Below the pieces are notes generated by a model that saw only the letters and a program-made list of their open reading frames with translations, did not search any database and was not told the DNA's origin. A program made the translations under genes and the position numbers. 64,000 nt of DNA from an uncultured Methanobrevibacter sp. (GTDB lineage: Archaea; Methanobacteriota; Methanobacteria; Methanobacteriales; Methanobacteriaceae), in contig NZ_CACXXB010000002.1 of the NCBI RefSeq assembly GCF_902771435.1, forward strand, positions 1 to 64,000, in the 5' to 3' direction. Numbering within the stretch: the stretch's first letter is position 1; every line of letters starts with the position of its first letter. Positions 1 to 9,009 of this stretch are shown in pieces.

Positions 1-597
1 ACCTTGAAACTGAACAGTGCAGCTGTTCCTGAGGTTGTTAAAGTTGCAGCTCAATTTAATATTTCTGATCGTGCAATTACCCTTAACGGCTATGCCGTAG
101 ATGGTCCTGCAGGCGAACAAGGAATATACTACGCTACAACATTACTTGATGCTAACGGCAAACCAATATCTAATGTATATATGGAATTTGCTGTAAACAA
201 CAAGATCTACAACAGAACAACTTATGAAAACGGTAGCTTCAAACCATACAAACTCAACATGGTTAGAGCTGGTAGGTACACAATGGCTTTCAACTTTGCT
301 GGTGATGACAACTACACCAACGCATTCGCATGCGTATGTGTAGATCTGGATAAAAAACCAATAACAATAAAAGCTCCTGCAAAAACCTATAAAGCAGCTG
401 CTAAAACCAAAAAGTACACAGCCACATTATCCACAATCCCATCAGTATATGATGGTAAAGTCTATTTAAGCCCTCAAACAGTGAAATTAACTGTAAAAGG
501 CAAAACCTTCACAGGCAAAACCAACGACAAAGGACAAGTCACCTTCAAAATAACTAACCTAAACAAAAAAGGCAAATACACAGCCACAATTAGTTAG
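1..597 (+). CDS. Adhesin-like surface protein, C-terminal part (5' end outside window)
   Basis: The reading frame is already open at base 1 and runs 198 codons to a TAG, so this is the tail of a longer gene. The first half looks like an immunoglobulin-like beta-sandwich (LLDANGKPISNVYMEF, then GRYTMAFNFAGDDNYT). The second half is a lysine-rich Ig-like module (KTYKAAAKTKKYTATL, then VKGKTFTGKTNDKGQVTFKI) of the kind that ends the adhesin-like proteins further along this window. It stops at GKYTATIS, before the NK(I/L)xxxK tail that closes the proteins ending at 8162, 11496 and 12878, so the last strand may be lost. Function is inferred from the family: secreted or wall-associated adhesion protein. 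Confidence 0.75.
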   Translation, partial: TLKLNSAAVPEVVKVAAQFNISDRAITLNGYAVDGPAGEQGIYYATTLLDANGKPISNVYMEFAVNNKIYNRTTYENGSFKPYKLNMVRAGRYTMAFNFAGDDNYTNAFACVCVDLDKKPITIKAPAKTYKAAAKTKKYTATLSTIPSVYDGKVYLSPQTVKLTVKGKTFTGKTNDKGQVTFKITNLNKKGKYTATIS

Positions 598-680
598 ATA
601 AGTTTATAAACTATTTTTAATATAATATCTATTGTCTTTTAGTAATTTAGTTGTAGGAGGTGATAGGTATAAGAAATGAT

Positions 681-2873
681 GTGAAATTATTCACGTTGTT
701 AATGATTATCTGTTTTATAATTTCCGTTTCATCTGTAAGTGCAGTGGATTTTAATCAAACAAATTCAACTAATGGGCTGTCAATTGCAGACACTCCAGTT
801 TTAAAAGTTGAAGATGAAATTCCCGATGAACCGGATTTGGTTTTAAACGATACAATTTATGTAACTTCTGATAATATCGATGAGTATTTCACAAACGGCA
901 TTCTAACATCCAGATTTGACAATAAGACTTTGATATTCAATCAAAATTTTGAAAATCTTGGAAAATTAGTAATTAATGCGAAAAACGTTACAATTAAAGG
1001 TTCAGGATATATTCTGAAAAACACTGTATTTCAAGTTGATGCGCGTGATGTTACATTATCCGATTTGAATTTGGATTTGGATAGTCAATTTGCATCAAAT
1101 GATGGTGCTGCTATTGAAATCGTTTCAGATGATGTAAGTCTGATTAATGTAAACATTGATTATGTCGTCCCAAGAAATGTCGAAGCATATGGAATCTATG
1201 CGATGGGATCAAGCAGAAACCCGTTGAAAAATTTGAAAATCAAAAATTCCAATATCAATTTTGAAGGACACAACGATGATGTAAACGTTTATAACTGTGC
1301 TGTAAAATTGGAGAACTGCAAAGATTCCCTGATTGAGAACAACACTTTTATTTCAGCGTTGCCCCTTAAAGATATTATTTTCGGGGCCGATGGTGCTGAG
1401 CTCGCATCAGATTTGGTTTTAACAGTCGGAATTGGTGGTTGCAACAATACAACTTTCATTGGAAATCGCCTTTTTTCAGAAGTGAATAAGAGACCTGAAA
1501 ACTTATATCCTTCCCTCGATTGTATGTTAATCTCAAAATCAGATAATTCATTAATATGCAATAATTCCATCTTTATGACAGACTTTCTGACATATCCGGG
1601 TATTGACAATTACCTTTACGGATTGGACATCTATAATTTGAACAACATTACTGTTTGCCACAACGACATTTCTATAATAACTACCGGTGGTAAGCTGGCC
1701 GCAGGTACGGCATATCCAATTCAGATTACAGGTCCGATCTCTCAGGTCAATATCACAGAAAATGATTTGTATTCATTTTCCAACGGTCCGAACATTGGAA
1801 TTTACTCTCAAAATTTCTATGGTGCAACCACATTATCCATTACTCATAATAGGATTAATGTAACAGGACTTGCCGGAACTCATGAATGGGCATTGGTAGC
1901 GGGAATCGAATCCCAGGACACATGTTCAACAATCCTTAACAATATCATTGAAGTCCACAGTGTCGGCGACGTATCAATTGATGACAATCTTTACGGTATC
2001 AGTTACCGCCAGTCAACAAGTGGAAATCACACATACGATATTGAAAACAACACTGTATTCAGTGACGGTTTTTATGCCGTAAATCTCTTGAGTTCAGTCA
2101 ATTCAAAAGTCACCAATAACCTTCTGGTTTCATATAATTCCAAGGTAAAAGACGGCAACGGAGGATTCAAATATTGGGATATAAACAGGCATGACGGTTT
2201 AGAATTCTACAACAATCAAATCATGAAGGCATTTGATTATTTTGCAAATATCAATAATAATGTTGACAATGGGGATGAAAACGACTATTCCACACCAAAG
2301 AATACCAAGGAAATCTCCAACAAAATAGACGGTTCTAAACTTTCAAGTTCAGAAAATGAAAATAAATATTCCTTCAATCCTTTGATTCCGGGAAATTCAA
2401 AAGATCAGGGAAATGATAACAGCGACCAGACACAAAATGGTGATGACAAAAACGATGATGATTCATCCACTTCAGAAAATAGCGGTACATTTCCAAATCA
2501 AGGAAGCAGTTCTGGAAACTCCTCAAAAAGTGATTCAATGTCTTTAAAAGACTTTTTGATTAATTTCATTAACTCAAACACTGACGGAGGAAAAGTGAAC
2601 ACTACTTCTTTCAATGGACAGAATGTAAACACCCGCACAAATCAGAGTGATGCAACACCGTCTGACAGTGGTGCTGACAGTTCAGCAAGTCAATCAAAAT
2701 CATCAAGAAGTCCGGATTCAGCCGCTGGCGGTGAATCTCAAAGTGTCAGTAAAAAGGCTTATGAAATTGATGAGAAAAACGAAGACAAATTTATTCCGTC
2801 AATATTTTTCATCATACCTGTATTGATTCTGTTATACATTGGAGTTAGACGCAGAAAATCAAATCTTGACTAA
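681..2873 (+). CDS. Membrane-anchored adhesin-like protein with parallel beta-helix repeats
   Basis: From GTG 681 the protein has about 730 residues. It begins with a signal peptide (VKLFTLLMIICFIISVSS) and continues as a right-handed parallel beta-helix, seen as many NNTF, NITxNxI and ISxN-type turns over about residues 80-510. A Ser/Asn/Asp-rich low-complexity stalk follows. It ends with one hydrophobic segment and a positive tail (FFIIPVLILLYIGVRRRKS), which should anchor it in the membrane with the helix outside. The open frame begins at GTG 660, but that codon lies inside the Shine-Dalgarno sequence GGAGGTGAT (657-665). GTG 681 is preferred although its spacing is long. Unlike its neighbours it has a transmembrane anchor and no lysine-rich Ig tail. 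Its ligand is unknown. Confidence 0.8.
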   Translation: MKLFTLLMIICFIISVSSVSAVDFNQTNSTNGLSIADTPVLKVEDEIPDEPDLVLNDTIYVTSDNIDEYFTNGILTSRFDNKTLIFNQNFENLGKLVINAKNVTIKGSGYILKNTVFQVDARDVTLSDLNLDLDSQFASNDGAAIEIVSDDVSLINVNIDYVVPRNVEAYGIYAMGSSRNPLKNLKIKNSNINFEGHNDDVNVYNCAVKLENCKDSLIENNTFISALPLKDIIFGADGAELASDLVLTVGIGGCNNTTFIGNRLFSEVNKRPENLYPSLDCMLISKSDNSLICNNSIFMTDFLTYPGIDNYLYGLDIYNLNNITVCHNDISIITTGGKLAAGTAYPIQITGPISQVNITENDLYSFSNGPNIGIYSQNFYGATTLSITHNRINVTGLAGTHEWALVAGIESQDTCSTILNNIIEVHSVGDVSIDDNLYGISYRQSTSGNHTYDIENNTVFSDGFYAVNLLSSVNSKVTNNLLVSYNSKVKDGNGGFKYWDINRHDGLEFYNNQIMKAFDYFANINNNVDNGDENDYSTPKNTKEISNKIDGSKLSSSENENKYSFNPLIPGNSKDQGNDNSDQTQNGDDKNDDDSSTSENSGTFPNQGSSSGNSSKSDSMSLKDFLINFINSNTDGGKVNTTSFNGQNVNTRTNQSDATPSDSGADSSASQSKSSRSPDSAAGGESQSVSKKAYEIDEKNEDKFIPSIFFIIPVLILLYIGVRRRKSNLD

Positions 2874-2874
2874 A

Positions 2875-2905
2875 ATTAGTTGTTTTTCAACTAATCTTCT
2901 TTTTT
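2875..2905 (+). terminator. Hairpin plus T-tract after the beta-helix gene
   Basis: A perfect 8-bp stem (ATTAGTTG / CAACTAAT, 2875-2882 and 2888-2895) with a five-T loop lies just after the stop codon and is followed by a long T-tract. It is a plausible transcription terminator for the gene ending at 2873. Confidence 0.6.
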
Positions 2906-2954
2906 TTTATTGTCACTAATACTCGACATGTTTAAATATTCTTTTTTTCATAAC

Positions 2955-2992
2955 TATACTTATCATAGACAAATGATATTTTGTTAAGTATA
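2955..2992. promoter_or_regulatory. Inverted repeat TATACTTA / TAAGTATA upstream of giant adhesin gene
   Basis: TATACTTA (2955-2962) and its exact reverse complement TAAGTATA (2985-2992) flank 22 bases, 26 bp before the TTG start at 3018. A T-rich TATA-like stretch (tgtttaaatatt, around 2930-2941) lies upstream. The repeat could be an operator or a 5'-leader hairpin. The role is inferred. Confidence 0.35.
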
Positions 2993-3017
2993 ATTAAAAT
3001 TAATCGGGGTATTTAAT

Positions 3018-6000
3018 TTGAAAATAAGTAAGGTAACATTTACGTTATTTATTATTTTGGTGATGCTGTCCGTTTCTGCGGTCAGTGCATCTGATAACCT
3101 GACTGATGCCGGCATTGTTGGTTTGGATGATGAACCAATCTTTGTCGATGTCAATGGTGATGATTCAGGTGACGGATCTAAGGACTCTCCAGTTTCAACT
3201 ATAGATAAGGCAATATCCCTATCAAAGGAAAACGGGACAATTTATCTTTCAAACGGGGAGTTTAAAAATTCTCTAAATAATAAATTAACTATTGATAAAT
3301 CATTAAATTTCATTGGTGCGCAAGACACAACAATAAATGGATTAAATAAGGATTATTTATTTGAAATACAGGATAATGTATGCGTCAGTTTTAAGAATAT
3401 CAAGTTCATAAACGCTTATAAGTCTCCGGGCTCATATTCCATTAATTATGATAAAAGCGTTTACGGCGCTGCTTTGGATATAAAAAATGCAACAGTAACT
3501 ATTGACGGATGTTCATTCATGGGAAATGTGCTTAATTATGATGAAGCAATTGGTCAGCTAATTTATGGTGGTGCAATCAGTAATTTCGGAGATTTGACCA
3601 TAACAAATTCATGGTTCAGCAATAACACTGCCCTTTCCACATCAGGGCTTAACTCATATGGAGGCGCTGTTTATAACAAGGGCAAATTAAGGATTTTCAA
3701 TACCACATTTTCAAAATCAAGAGGCGTCAATTTCGGATATGGTGCCGCAATAGCTAATGACGGTAAGATAATAATGCAGGACAGTACCATTGCGGAATCC
3801 AGGGCGCTTTATGAATCCAAGGGTTCAGCAATTTATAACACAGGCGACTTTGAGCTGTATGATTCAATAATTGAAAATAACTATATTGCAAGGGCCAATT
3901 TCAACTATATCTATGGTGCAATATATAATGCAGGAACCTTTACAGCAAGGGGAAACATTTTCAGAAACAATACAGGTTATTATGAATCCCCAACACCTTC
4001 ATACAAAGGTTCTCCCAACATATACAACAGCGGAAAATTAAACCTGACCTACAATGCATTCATTGACAATGCTCCATTTTCAGGAATATCATCCGACGTA
4101 TATTACAATGGAGGAGACCTAATCACTTTAGACAACAACTGGTGGAATACAAACGAAAATCCATATGATGAAGGTACAAAAATCAATGTCGATGAGCTAA
4201 ACTCATGGTTAATACTCAACTTAACTCCGGATTACACAAAATTAAATATCTCAGATTCAGTAACTATCAGTGCAGCATGGACAAACAACATCAATCTTTT
4301 AACTCACATTGATTTGATTCCTCTATTCAATGTAACCTTCAAAACCAACGTAAACGGAAATGAGATTATCTCAAAAAAACAGCTTACAAACGGACAGGCA
4401 GACTTCAAATTCGATTATGCCCAAAACAAGGGATTGTATGAAGTAACCAATACTATGGAATCTTTCAGCCAAAGCGTTCTTGTCGATGTTGGAAAGGCTT
4501 TCACATATGTAAGCTTCAACGTCAATGACAACATCACATTTCTTGACGATTTGAACGTAAGCGTTGAAGTGACCAGTGCAGACAACTCCATTCCTCAGGG
4601 TGTTGTTCTTTTGAAGATGGGTGATGAAACCTACACAGTTGATTTGGTAGATGGCAAGGGAAAATGCACAATTTCTAACCTGAATCCTCAAAAATATACA
4701 TTGGATATTGTTTATGACGGAAGCGAAAATCACTTCAAGGCATTCAACAGCACAGAAGTCAACATCAAAAAGCTCGATGTTGATTTGAAATTAAACATTT
4801 CAGAAATCAAGGTTTCCCAGACCGGTCAGGCTATCGCAACCTTAGGGCCTAAAGGAGTTCAGGGTCAGGCAATCATGTTTGTCGACGGAAAAAGAACTAA
4901 AATAGTCTATCTGTACAACGGCAACACCTCAATCACACTGTCCAAATTTAAAGAAGGCGAATACAACATCACTTTGCAGTTTGTGGAAACCTCATATTAT
5001 AATTCCGCCAATGCCAGTGCCATTTTCAGGGTATCACGTTACGACTCATCAATCAACATCACTGCAGATGATGTTAAAGTCGGAGAAAACGCAACAATAA
5101 CAGTCACAGTTTCACCTGACACATTGAGGGGAGAGGCAACACTGATAATCAACGGCGTTGAAAATGAGATATTCATTGACAATTCAACCACAAACGTTAC
5201 TCTGAGCAATCTGGAAGGCGGAATGTATCATGTCACTTTAATATTTGATGGGGATTTGAGATTCTACCCTGTCAACGTCTCCACATCATTTGAAGTCATA
5301 AGGACCCCTACCGCACTGACAGTCGACATCACTCAGGACGAAAAGAACATGAACGGTACAATAAAGGTCACTACAGATCCTAAAAACTGCAGCGGAGTCA
5401 TGGGAGTTTACATCAACTATGAGCTCTACAAGATGAATTTCACAAATGGCGAAGCGGAATTTGCAGTCAAATTCGATAAGGGAACAAACTACGTATTCGT
5501 ATTTTATGAGGGCAACAAATATTATGAGGATGCCTCCTGGAACACTACATTGGGCGTTGCAGATGAATTCGTGTTCATCGGTGAAAACTCAACAGGATTT
5601 GCAAAAAATGACTTCAACTATTCCGTAAGGCTTATTGAGATTAACGGTATTCCAATGCCTCAAAGAACAGTTACAGTCGAGTTCAACGGTGTAAAATATA
5701 ATATAACAACCAATGACAACGGTTTCGCATTCCTTCCTTTGAACCTTGAAGAAGGGGAATACACAATAAAGGCCACATTCAAGAACGCTACAATCTCAAA
5801 TACCCTGTTTGTCAAAGGGGTCGACTTCAATCTGACAGTTTCAGACATTGTCTACGGTGATGTTGAAAAAATCAGTGCAGTCTTTGAAAATGGAGTAGCC
5901 GGTAGCGTAAATTTCATCAGCAGCAATTTGAATGTCACAGTAGACATTGTAAACGGAACAGCAAGCTATAACTATTCCAATTTGGATGCAGGCAAATACG

Positions 6001-8162
6001 GCATAAGGGCAATTTATCATGATCTTGTCAGGGAAGCGCAATTCACAGTCAATAAGGCTGATTTAAACATTAGCGTCAATGTCGGTCCGGCAACTCCTGA
6101 AGTTGATGAGATAATTGAAGTTTCAAATCTTGAAAACATCGCCGGTGAAATGGTATTCGTCTTCAATGGCAATGAATACAGTGTGCCGATTGATGACGGC
6201 AAAGCTGTTTTGAACTTATCAAAATTAAATGAGGGAGAATATACACTAACAATAAAATATGCCGGAGATAAAAACCACAATTCACTTGAAAAAAGTGTTG
6301 ATTTCCGCATCAAGATATTTGCCTCAGATTTAAACGTAACAGTTAATGATGCATATTACTATCATGACCTGATAGCTTCCGCAATCTTGAACAGCGATGC
6401 AACAGGCACCGTAAGATTCAGTGTTGCAAACATTACAAAAGACATTGAAATTGTTGACGGAAAAGCTATTTGGAACTTTACAGGCATTGATGTTGGAAAT
6501 TACACAATGGCTGTTGAATATCTGGGAAACGACTATTACATTTCATCAAAAAATGAAACATCATTCAGTGTATTCAAGGCAAATTCAACAATCGAACTGT
6601 ATGTCAGGGAGGTTGTGCTGGATGAAAACATAAGAATCTATGCAGATTTAAGCCCAAATGCAACAGGCAGCGTTTCATTCAGTATGACCGGTTACTTCTC
6701 ACCTAGAAACAAGCCGGTGAAAAATTCCACATCAAACTGGTATATCGCTCCTTTAAAGACAGGCGAATATGAAGTTATTGCAAGATATCTCGGAGATAAA
6801 AACTATTATCCGTCAAATACAACTTTCATTCTGAATGTAAGTCAGCTAAAGTCAGTTCTCGATGTTGAACTTAACGATGCGGGCGTCAGCGAGAGGGTAA
6901 TATGTAAGGTAACCCTTAAAACCAAGGACGGCGAGGCAATAACCGACAAGGTAACATTGAAGATAAAAAACAGCGTATACAGCATTGACATTACAGGCGG
7001 CAGCGGATCACTGGTTGTCGGTAGGATGGCCGTCGGCAACTACACATACGAAGTGGAATATGGGGGAACCTACAACTACTCCAGGGCACATTATAGCGGT
7101 GAGTTCAAGGTTGTCGATGATTTGCTGGATGCAGAGTTGACATGCAATAACCTCTCCAAATATTATGGCGGAAGTGAAAAGCTCATAATCAATCTGAAAA
7201 ATTCCAACGGTAAGGCTTTCCAATACCAAAGCATCGTTGTTAAAATCGCCTCAAAAACATATAACCTGGTTACAGACTCTAAAGGTCAGGCCAGTGTTGA
7301 TGTTGATTTGAATCCGGGCAAATATAACGCTTCAGTAGTTTTCCCTGAAACCGAAAAGTACCACTCCTCATCAGCCAATGCTTCAGTTGAGATTCTATCC
7401 ACTGTAGAGGGAATTGATGTTGTAAAATTATACGGCAGCGGAACCCAATACTTTGCAATATTTACGGATTCAAACGGAAAGGCTCTTGGAAATACCAATG
7501 TCACATTCAAGATTTCAGGAAATTCATATAAGGTCGCAACACTTCCGAACGGTATTGCAAAGATTAACGTCAATTTCAAACCTGGAGAATATGTGATATC
7601 ATGTGTAAATCCTGCAACAAAAGAGAAACTCTCAAATAAGATTACAATCATCTATCCGATTATGGGTAAGGACTCTTCAAATTATGTGGGTTCAAAAACC
7701 AAATATAAGGTTCGCATCTACAAGCTGAATTTGAATCCTGTCGGCAAAGGCAAAACAGTCAAATTCAAAATAAACGGCAAAACATACAAGGTCAAAACCA
7801 ACAAGAACGGCTATGCAAAGCTGGCCATTAAGCTGAAAGCGAAAAAATACACCGTGACAGTGAAATATTCAAAATACAAGATTACCAATAAGATCACTGT
7901 TAAGAAGCTGCTGTCCGCTAAAAACATTTCAGTAAAGAAATCCAAAAAGGTCAAATTCAAGGCTAAACTGGTTAACTCCAAAGGTAAAGTTCAAAAGAAC
8001 AAAAAGATTACCTTCAAAATTGACGGTAAAAAGTACACTGCCAAAACAAACAAGAAGGGAATAGCCACTTTAACCCTGAAGAACCTGAAGGTGGGCAAGC
8101 ATAAGATAAAATCCAGTTATGGCAAAACCACAATAACCAATAAGATAACCATTAAAAAATAG
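3018..8162 (+). CDS. Giant adhesin-like protein with Ig-like repeats
   Basis: This 1714-residue secreted protein starts at TTG 3018. The signal peptide is MKISKVTFTLFIILVMLSVSAVSA. Residues about 30-390 form a beta-helix resembling polymorphic outer-membrane protein repeats (YGGAISN, YGGAVYN, YGAAIAN). A long series of bacterial Ig-like domains follows; each has an EGxYxITxxF or GNYTxxVEYxG strand and an NxT-rich linker, giving many potential N-glycosylation sites. The last 170 residues are two lysine-rich modules (GKTVKFKINGKTYKVKTNKN and a second copy) ending in TNKITIKK. There is no transmembrane anchor, so attachment is probably through the basic C-terminal modules to the wall, which is inferred. 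It belongs to the adhesin-like protein class abundant in Methanobrevibacter. The ligand cannot be deduced. Confidence 0.85.
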   Translation: MKISKVTFTLFIILVMLSVSAVSASDNLTDAGIVGLDDEPIFVDVNGDDSGDGSKDSPVSTIDKAISLSKENGTIYLSNGEFKNSLNNKLTIDKSLNFIGAQDTTINGLNKDYLFEIQDNVCVSFKNIKFINAYKSPGSYSINYDKSVYGAALDIKNATVTIDGCSFMGNVLNYDEAIGQLIYGGAISNFGDLTITNSWFSNNTALSTSGLNSYGGAVYNKGKLRIFNTTFSKSRGVNFGYGAAIANDGKIIMQDSTIAESRALYESKGSAIYNTGDFELYDSIIENNYIARANFNYIYGAIYNAGTFTARGNIFRNNTGYYESPTPSYKGSPNIYNSGKLNLTYNAFIDNAPFSGISSDVYYNGGDLITLDNNWWNTNENPYDEGTKINVDELNSWLILNLTPDYTKLNISDSVTISAAWTNNINLLTHIDLIPLFNVTFKTNVNGNEIISKKQLTNGQADFKFDYAQNKGLYEVTNTMESFSQSVLVDVGKAFTYVSFNVNDNITFLDDLNVSVEVTSADNSIPQGVVLLKMGDETYTVDLVDGKGKCTISNLNPQKYTLDIVYDGSENHFKAFNSTEVNIKKLDVDLKLNISEIKVSQTGQAIATLGPKGVQGQAIMFVDGKRTKIVYLYNGNTSITLSKFKEGEYNITLQFVETSYYNSANASAIFRVSRYDSSINITADDVKVGENATITVTVSPDTLRGEATLIINGVENEIFIDNSTTNVTLSNLEGGMYHVTLIFDGDLRFYPVNVSTSFEVIRTPTALTVDITQDEKNMNGTIKVTTDPKNCSGVMGVYINYELYKMNFTNGEAEFAVKFDKGTNYVFVFYEGNKYYEDASWNTTLGVADEFVFIGENSTGFAKNDFNYSVRLIEINGIPMPQRTVTVEFNGVKYNITTNDNGFAFLPLNLEEGEYTIKATFKNATISNTLFVKGVDFNLTVSDIVYGDVEKISAVFENGVAGSVNFISSNLNVTVDIVNGTASYNYSNLDAGKYGIRAIYHDLVREAQFTVNKADLNISVNVGPATPEVDEIIEVSNLENIAGEMVFVFNGNEYSVPIDDGKAVLNLSKLNEGEYTLTIKYAGDKNHNSLEKSVDFRIKIFASDLNVTVNDAYYYHDLIASAILNSDATGTVRFSVANITKDIEIVDGKAIWNFTGIDVGNYTMAVEYLGNDYYISSKNETSFSVFKANSTIELYVREVVLDENIRIYADLSPNATGSVSFSMTGYFSPRNKPVKNSTSNWYIAPLKTGEYEVIARYLGDKNYYPSNTTFILNVSQLKSVLDVELNDAGVSERVICKVTLKTKDGEAITDKVTLKIKNSVYSIDITGGSGSLVVGRMAVGNYTYEVEYGGTYNYSRAHYSGEFKVVDDLLDAELTCNNLSKYYGGSEKLIINLKNSNGKAFQYQSIVVKIASKTYNLVTDSKGQASVDVDLNPGKYNASVVFPETEKYHSSSANASVEILSTVEGIDVVKLYGSGTQYFAIFTDSNGKALGNTNVTFKISGNSYKVATLPNGIAKINVNFKPGEYVISCVNPATKEKLSNKITIIYPIMGKDSSNYVGSKTKYKVRIYKLNLNPVGKGKTVKFKINGKTYKVKTNKNGYAKLAIKLKAKKYTVTVKYSKYKITNKITVKKLLSAKNISVKKSKKVKFKAKLVNSKGKVQKNKKITFKIDGKKYTAKTNKKGIATLTLKNLKVGKHKIKSSYGKTTITNKITIKK

Positions 8163-8200
8163 AAGTTTTTTTTTAAAACTTCTCCTATTTTTATTTTTTC
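8161..8200 (+). terminator. Terminator hairpin after giant adhesin gene
   Basis: A 9-bp stem (AGAAGTTTT at 8161-8169, AAAACTTCT at 8175-8183) with a five-T loop begins inside the stop codon and is followed by a T-rich tract. Confidence 0.6.
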
Positions 8201-8368
8201 ATATAGACTTCCTTGTTTTAAATGATAATTGTCTTTTGTAAAATCGATTTAATTAATTGAAACCCTGTTTATTCCATAAGTTTTCATCAGGTCCTATAAT
8301 ATTTTTGATTGTTATTTTGAGTATTCGGCATGGAAAATTATATTAATTTTTGAGTCTAATTATTATTC

Positions 8369-8788
8369 ATGATTTTTAAAATTTTCTCAAAGGGTCACAG
8401 GAATGTCACATCCCATCACAAATCCACTTTTGAGATAACAAAGGATGCTGAAATAGGGCCCACTGCAGACTGCATAGTCGGAGTTGACATGGACAAGACC
8501 ATGCTTGACTTCCCTCAGGAGTTCAAGGATAAAATAGCCAATTCAAATACAAAAATCATTGTGGAACTCAAAACGGAAAACGGTCATGATGAAATAACCG
8601 GTTTTGGCCATGAGGATTTGACATTGACACATCCTACTGACATTGTCATTAGAAAAAGTGATTATGTATGCAGCAGAACATTGATGATTGGAGCGGATAA
8701 GGCCGCCAAAGATCTTGACCGTGACCTGATTGATGATTTAAAAAATGAAAAAATCATGGAAGTTACCATAAAATTATGTGAAAAATAG
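8369..8788 (+). CDS. DUF371 family protein
   Basis: This 139-residue cytosolic protein matches the archaeal DUF371 family by its start (a basic GHRNV stretch, then an HHKSTFEITKD segment) and by the conserved GPTADCIVGVDMDK stretch. These are family features known from many archaea; no biochemical role is established that I know of. The length is typical. It stands alone between a surface-protein gene and tRNA-Leu. The ATG at 8369 has no obvious Shine-Dalgarno; a TATA-like attatattaattttt (about 8338-8352) lies close upstream, so the mRNA may be nearly leaderless. Confidence 0.8.
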   Translation: MIFKIFSKGHRNVTSHHKSTFEITKDAEIGPTADCIVGVDMDKTMLDFPQEFKDKIANSNTKIIVELKTENGHDEITGFGHEDLTLTHPTDIVIRKSDYVCSRTLMIGADKAAKDLDRDLIDDLKNEKIMEVTIKLCEK

Positions 8789-8842
8789 ATAACTTTATAT
8801 AAGTTGAAAAATATATTTTTTAATAACTACTTTTGTTTTTAT

Positions 8843-8926
<84 letters not shown>

Positions 8927-9009
8927 CTATCTGATTACTATTTTTGAAAACATTATTATACATTCAATTCAAATATATTTTTTAGAAATTAAATTTTGGA
9001 GGATTATTT

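Noticed and set aside
4371..4733. 120-residue minus-strand frame inside the giant adhesin gene
   Set aside because: It is a shadow of the strongly supported plus-strand gene, with no ribosome-binding site and an improbable composition.
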